Assembly: GCA_036388415.1 (NCBI GenBank)
Contig: DASVRW010000002.1
Coordinates: forward strand, 975,396 to 1,039,395
Source: Candidatus Saccharimonadales bacterium
GTDB taxonomy: Bacteria > Patescibacteriota > Saccharimonadia > Saccharimonadales > UBA4665
Direction of reading: 5' to 3'
Length of the DNA: 64,000 nt
Positions 60,574 to 64,000 of the stretch are shown in pieces. The notes beneath the pieces are model-generated. The model was not told the DNA's origin. It did not search any database and was given only the letters and a program-made list of their open reading frames with translations. How positions within the stretch are numbered: position 1 is the stretch's first letter; the number at the start of each line of letters is the position of its first letter. A program made the position numbers and the translations under genes.

Positions 60574-62507
60574 GTGGCTGCGAACAGCCGCATGATCATC
60601 GTGAGCATGAAACCGGCTTGCATACTGAGCATGGACTTGATGAGCACGTACACGGCCCGCACTTTCCAGAACAAAGCCAGCTGCCTGAACATACAATTGA
60701 GATCAAACATGCTCATGCCTGCGAGGCAGATTGCCCGGACCATCGGCAGAGTAATCATCAAGAAAATGGCGATAACATCAGTCGTGAGAATGCTCATGAG
60801 CCGAAACACCATATCGAACAGAAACCGCACGCTTGCGGTGCAGATTGCCATGAACATGGATCGGCGTCGTCGGTACACGAGCACAGTTCTTCTGTCGAAA
60901 AAAATCGTCTTGCGCCACCGATTATCGAACGGAAGCCCCATGCTTGCACAGCCGACTGTCCGGAACACGGCAGTCAGCATCATGCGGAACATAGTCATCG
61001 ACCTGAGAAAGCTCACGCGCCTGCCGTTGAGCTCAAAAACCAGTGCTGCGGCGTAGACGGGCCTCATGTCCACCACGGTGAGCATGAACACGCTCATGAG
61101 AAGCCGCACGAGCAAGCACGCCAGGGACGTCGAGAACATAGTACAGCGGCAATAGAGCATACACATCATCAGCACGACAAGAAACACGCAGAAGTACCGG
61201 TTGCTGATATTGCGCCGGCAGTTGAAAAACAACGCGCAGAAACAATCCCTGATAATTATGTGCTCGCAGAGGAAGCGCTACGCCGAACTGAAGCCGAGGT
61301 AAAGCAGAAAGAACTGGCCGCAGATGTGACGCAAGCTGTAAATGCGCAAGCCGTAAAAATCCGCGCGGAGCACTCGGAGCAAGCAGATGTGAATAATCAT
61401 GCAGAGCGCCACATGGATAAAAATCTGGAAGCGGTTGCTGAGAAGACAAACGAGGTTGCAGAGTCTGTCGAACCAGCTGCTGCCGTACGTGTACGAAATA
61501 GTGAGCCGATTACTGAAACCGAGACAGTAAATAACGAAACACACGTGCAGCCCCAAGCTGAAATAGTGGAAGACCATCCGACGCAGCAAACATCAAAGAC
61601 GTTAATGAATCGTGAAGGTGCGTCAATATCTGAGCCGACATATGAAGGCCAAAATGTTGTCAGTGCAGGCGAAACGACAGATTTTCAGGATGCTGACACA
61701 CTGGAAGTATCGAAGCTAGCAATAGCAGAATCGTATGCTGACATAGAAGATGAATCTGCACCTGCGGAGCGCGAACTTGACTTGGCTGAGGGCGAGGCGA
61801 CGCCTATACTCGCTGCTGTTGATGGCAGCGTTGATGTGCCAACAAGTCATTTTGAACAGTTTGAGTCGCAGCTGGACGTACCCATGATACCAGAGAAGGG
61901 CGCTGCGGATTCGGAACGTGCAGAACATGTTATTTTGCCTGCGCCGCTGCAGTATGCAGAAACTGACGAACTAGTAGAAAAGACTATAGATGTCGCGGCG
62001 GATTCAATTGGTTTAACAGAGCCGCAAAATACCGAACAAAATATTGAACTTGGCGAGCGAGCAGTGCCAGCCGAACTTGAAGCGCTCACCGCTGCAATAA
62101 CCGAACGGTACAAAGGAGAGCTCCGCAAACGTGCCGATAATGTAGAGACTACCAGCCCTCAATTTGCCCGCTTGGCAACAAGCATCGAACAATTATCGAC
62201 CACCAAAAATCGACTACCCGTCGAGGCCGCCCATGCATTGATATTGGAACAATTGCAGCTCCTCGGGTTTGAGCGGCCTATGCAAACACTTCAGTATTAC
62301 CACACACATTACGGAGAAGAATTTCTGCATGACATACTGAATCATTTGCGCCAGTTGATTGTCGACGGCAATACATTCGAAAGTATCGGTGGTCATGCCC
62401 GGCCGACTGCCGCTACGTTCCGTCATGGTGACGATATCACCGCCACTGTCGGTAAGTTTGTATTGCTTATTTTTGGTAATAAAGCCAGGTTCAGTACTCA
62501 GGTATAA
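60570..62507 (+). CDS. His/Cys-rich metal-binding protein, 645 aa
   Basis: The first ~206 residues contain about 40 His and three near-identical HACxADCxxH repeats (HACEADCPDH at 49-58, HACGADCHEH at 87-96, HACTADCPEH at 124-133), spaced 37-38 residues, plus a degenerate fourth (NQCCGVDGPHVHH, ~157-169) and HEHEHAHEKPHE. Such sequences bind Ni, Zn or Cu. The middle (~210-500) is acidic, Glu/Ala-rich and likely disordered or coiled. The C-terminal ~140 residues (LEALTAAITERYKGELRKRA ... ) look folded and helical. No signal peptide, so a cytoplasmic metal store or chaperone is the simplest view. Confidence 0.75.
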   Translation: MSGCEQPHDHREHETGLHTEHGLDEHVHGPHFPEQSQLPEHTIEIKHAHACEADCPDHRQSNHQENGDNISRENAHEPKHHIEQKPHACGADCHEHGSASSVHEHSSSVEKNRLAPPIIERKPHACTADCPEHGSQHHAEHSHRPEKAHAPAVELKNQCCGVDGPHVHHGEHEHAHEKPHEQARQGRREHSTAAIEHTHHQHDKKHAEVPVADIAPAVEKQRAETIPDNYVLAEEALRRTEAEVKQKELAADVTQAVNAQAVKIRAEHSEQADVNNHAERHMDKNLEAVAEKTNEVAESVEPAAAVRVRNSEPITETETVNNETHVQPQAEIVEDHPTQQTSKTLMNREGASISEPTYEGQNVVSAGETTDFQDADTLEVSKLAIAESYADIEDESAPAERELDLAEGEATPILAAVDGSVDVPTSHFEQFESQLDVPMIPEKGAADSERAEHVILPAPLQYAETDELVEKTIDVAADSIGLTEPQNTEQNIELGERAVPAELEALTAAITERYKGELRKRADNVETTSPQFARLATSIEQLSTTKNRLPVEAAHALILEQLQLLGFERPMQTLQYYHTHYGEEFLHDILNHLRQLIVDGNTFESIGGHARPTAATFRHGDDITATVGKFVLLIFGNKARFSTQV

Positions 62508-62662
62508 ATTGGCATGCAGTTGCATGTATTGTACTCAGCGTGATCTTTCGATGTTCGCAGAAACTTATATCAGCAAAACACTTCGCGTTTAATGCTGTCT
62601 TAAGTTAATCTTAATGAATAGAGCATATACTGAATACGTAGTAGCAATAATAGGGGGCAGAT

Positions 62663-63196
62663 ATGGACAATGACAGAGGCAATACCAGGAGTGCTGATAA
62701 TAAAAAAACAAAGCTCATTGCGTGGGTTGTTATATTAGCTGCAATCGCAATAGTATATATTGTGGTAGCGTCGAGAAATAGCCAGGAGCCGGCGCCAGCA
62801 TCAAGCACGACAACTTCGAAAACCAGCGCTGCTGACACTACTGGTGCTAGCGAGACTAACGCAGGCGAGCAGGACACTGCTGCGAGCAGTGCGTACACCG
62901 ATGGCACATACACGGCGACTGGGTCATACCGCACGCCCGAAGGCACGGAATCGATCGATGTGACGCTGACAATTGCCAAAGGCGCGGTAACCGATTCATC
63001 GGTTGAAACCTCGGCCAGCGACCCGAAGTCAGCAAGGTATCAAGAGGACTTTACTGACAACTACAAGCAATATGTCGTTGGCAAGAGTCTGGACGAAATT
63101 AATCTGTCGCGTGTTTCCGGCTCATCGCTGACTTCGAACGGTTTTAATACGGCGCTGGAAGACATAAAGACAGAAGCAGCCACGCCAGCTGGCTAG
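62663..63196 (+). CDS. Membrane-anchored FMN-binding domain protein
   Basis: A 177-aa protein with a basic N-terminus and transmembrane helix (~18-37), a Ser/Thr/Ala linker, and an FMN_bind domain (~79-171, DGTYTATGSYRTPEGTESID). The flavin-attachment motif S/T-G-A-T is represented by SGSSLTS (residues 152-158), with Ser155 at the acceptor Thr position. Such domains carry covalent FMN attached by ApbE and pass electrons outside the membrane. TATACT at 62626-62631 may be the -10. The apbE gene follows 13 nt later. Confidence 0.85.
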   Translation: MDNDRGNTRSADNKKTKLIAWVVILAAIAIVYIVVASRNSQEPAPASSTTTSKTSAADTTGASETNAGEQDTAASSAYTDGTYTATGSYRTPEGTESIDVTLTIAKGAVTDSSVETSASDPKSARYQEDFTDNYKQYVVGKSLDEINLSRVSGSSLTSNGFNTALEDIKTEAATPAG

Positions 63197-63209
63197 GTAC
63201 GAAGATAAC

Positions 63210-64000
63210 ATGCAGGATACACGCTACCGTTTCGAGGCAATCGGCACAACCTGGACAATTGATATTTTTGATGCGATTGCAGCGGATAGCGCTGAACAAT
63301 TAATGCAGGCTGTGCATGAGCGGATTGAACGATTCGACAGCACCTATTCGCGCTTTCGAGAAGATTCAATGGTTACTAGCATGGCCGCTGAAGCCGGTAC
63401 ATATGTACTACCGGATGACGCTAGACCGCTGATGGACATGTATCAAAAGCTTTATGAAATGACAGATGGGCTGGTGACGCCGCTGATCGCCAGTACACTT
63501 GCTGAAGCTGGGTATGATGCTGCATATAGCCTGCGTCCTGGACGCATTATAGCGCCGCCAACATGGGAGGACGTCTTGGTGTATGACTTTCCAAACTTAA
63601 CGCTCCAGCAGCCAGCGCTGCTGGATTTCGGCGCCGCTGGCAAGGGCTATCTGGCTGATATTGTCGGAAGTATACTGGAAGAGCAGGGCATATCGGGGTA
63701 CTGTATCGATGCCGGCGGGGATATGGTGTATCGCACGCAGAACACTGAAAAATTAGATGTTGCGCTCGAACATCCGTCTGATCCGACGATGGCGATCGGC
63801 GTAGCAAAAATATATAATCAAAGTATCTGCGGATCATCCGGCAACCGGCGGGCATGGGACAAATATCATCACATCATAGACCCGGCATCTCTTGAGTCAC
63901 CGCGTCATATCGCTGCACTCTGGACGGTGGCTAATACGGGGCTGATGGCCGATGGGATCTCGACGGCACTGTTTTTCGTCAGTCCCGATGTGCTAGCGCG
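63210..64000 (+). CDS. apbE: ApbE FAD:protein FMN transferase (truncated by window end)
   Basis: 263 codons are visible. ApbE transfers FMN from FAD to Thr/Ser of FMN-binding proteins. Motifs: FDSTYSRFREDS, LLDFGAAGKGYLADIV, CIDAGGDMVY, YHHIIDPAS, and the magnesium-binding MADGISTALF. The frame is open at the window edge (64000); only a short C-terminal part should be missing. It has no signal peptide or lipobox, unlike most exported ApbE proteins. Operon partner of the FMN-binding protein gene. Confidence 0.93.
   Translation, partial: MQDTRYRFEAIGTTWTIDIFDAIAADSAEQLMQAVHERIERFDSTYSRFREDSMVTSMAAEAGTYVLPDDARPLMDMYQKLYEMTDGLVTPLIASTLAEAGYDAAYSLRPGRIIAPPTWEDVLVYDFPNLTLQQPALLDFGAAGKGYLADIVGSILEEQGISGYCIDAGGDMVYRTQNTEKLDVALEHPSDPTMAIGVAKIYNQSICGSSGNRRAWDKYHHIIDPASLESPRHIAALWTVANTGLMADGISTALFFVSPDVLA

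Noticed and set aside
1-64000. Alternative genetic code (UGA as Gly/Trp), CRISPR arrays, insertion sequences and prophage.
   Set aside because: Conserved genes end normally at TGA as well as TAA/TAG; no repeat-spacer arrays, transposases, integrases or phage structural genes were seen.

Overview
The window looks like a chromosomal segment of a Saccharibacteria (TM7)-type Patescibacteria/CPR bacterium, inferred from gene content and style only. The genes are compact single-copy housekeeping genes read with the standard bacterial code (TGA, TAA and TAG all end genes), interleaved with many small lineage-type hypothetical proteins. Several informational proteins have unusual features, such as a DnaG whose zinc ligands are all replaced. 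Many genes also appear leaderless: a sigma-70 -10 hexamer ends about 7 nt before the start codon and no Shine-Dalgarno (SD) is present. No rRNA, tRNA, CRISPR or transposase was seen. No taxonomic marker search could be run.

Layout. 0-11 kb: FMN reductase, oligoribonuclease, MmcQ-like protein, dnaG-rpoD, a WhiB-like regulator, a P-loop kinase, a TrmB-type regulator with a perfect 15-bp palindromic operator, and the remnant of an M15 peptidase. 11-32 kb: DNA replication/repair and RNA metabolism (polA, mutM, holA, a uracil-DNA glycosylase lacking Fe-S cysteines, rpsT, truB, rpsO-pnp, RNase J), plus a fused trehalose-6-phosphate synthase/phosphatase and an aldo/keto reductase. 32-44 kb: a cohesin-dockerin locus, interrupted by ftsK. 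44-54 kb: structured intergenic DNA with two tandem microprotein genes, rpsF-ssb-rpsR, efp, a 2H phosphoesterase, tlyA, a phosphoribosyltransferase, a Crp/Fnr regulator and ychF. 54-64 kb: lineage-specific hypotheticals (one frameshifted), a membrane-anchored M14 carboxypeptidase, and a metal/flavin region: a Fur-family regulator with TTGCAA boxes, a His/Cys-rich protein, an FMN-binding protein and ApbE (cut by the window end).

The most notable system is the cohesin-dockerin locus. One protein has three cohesin-like domains, five fibronectin type III domains and a C-terminal dockerin. It overlaps by ATGA with a membrane-anchored single-cohesin protein, followed by a second membrane-anchored protein with two cohesins. 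Downstream is a secreted or anchored GH5-like glycoside hydrolase with a carbohydrate-binding-like domain and its own dockerin. Together they have what a minimal cell-surface cellulosome needs: enzyme, adaptor scaffold and surface anchors. That would be striking in an ultra-small epibiont lineage. The second candidate system is the Fur/Nur-like regulated metal region, where one palindromic TTGCAA serves as the -35 element of two divergent promoters next to a protein with three HACxADCxxH repeats.
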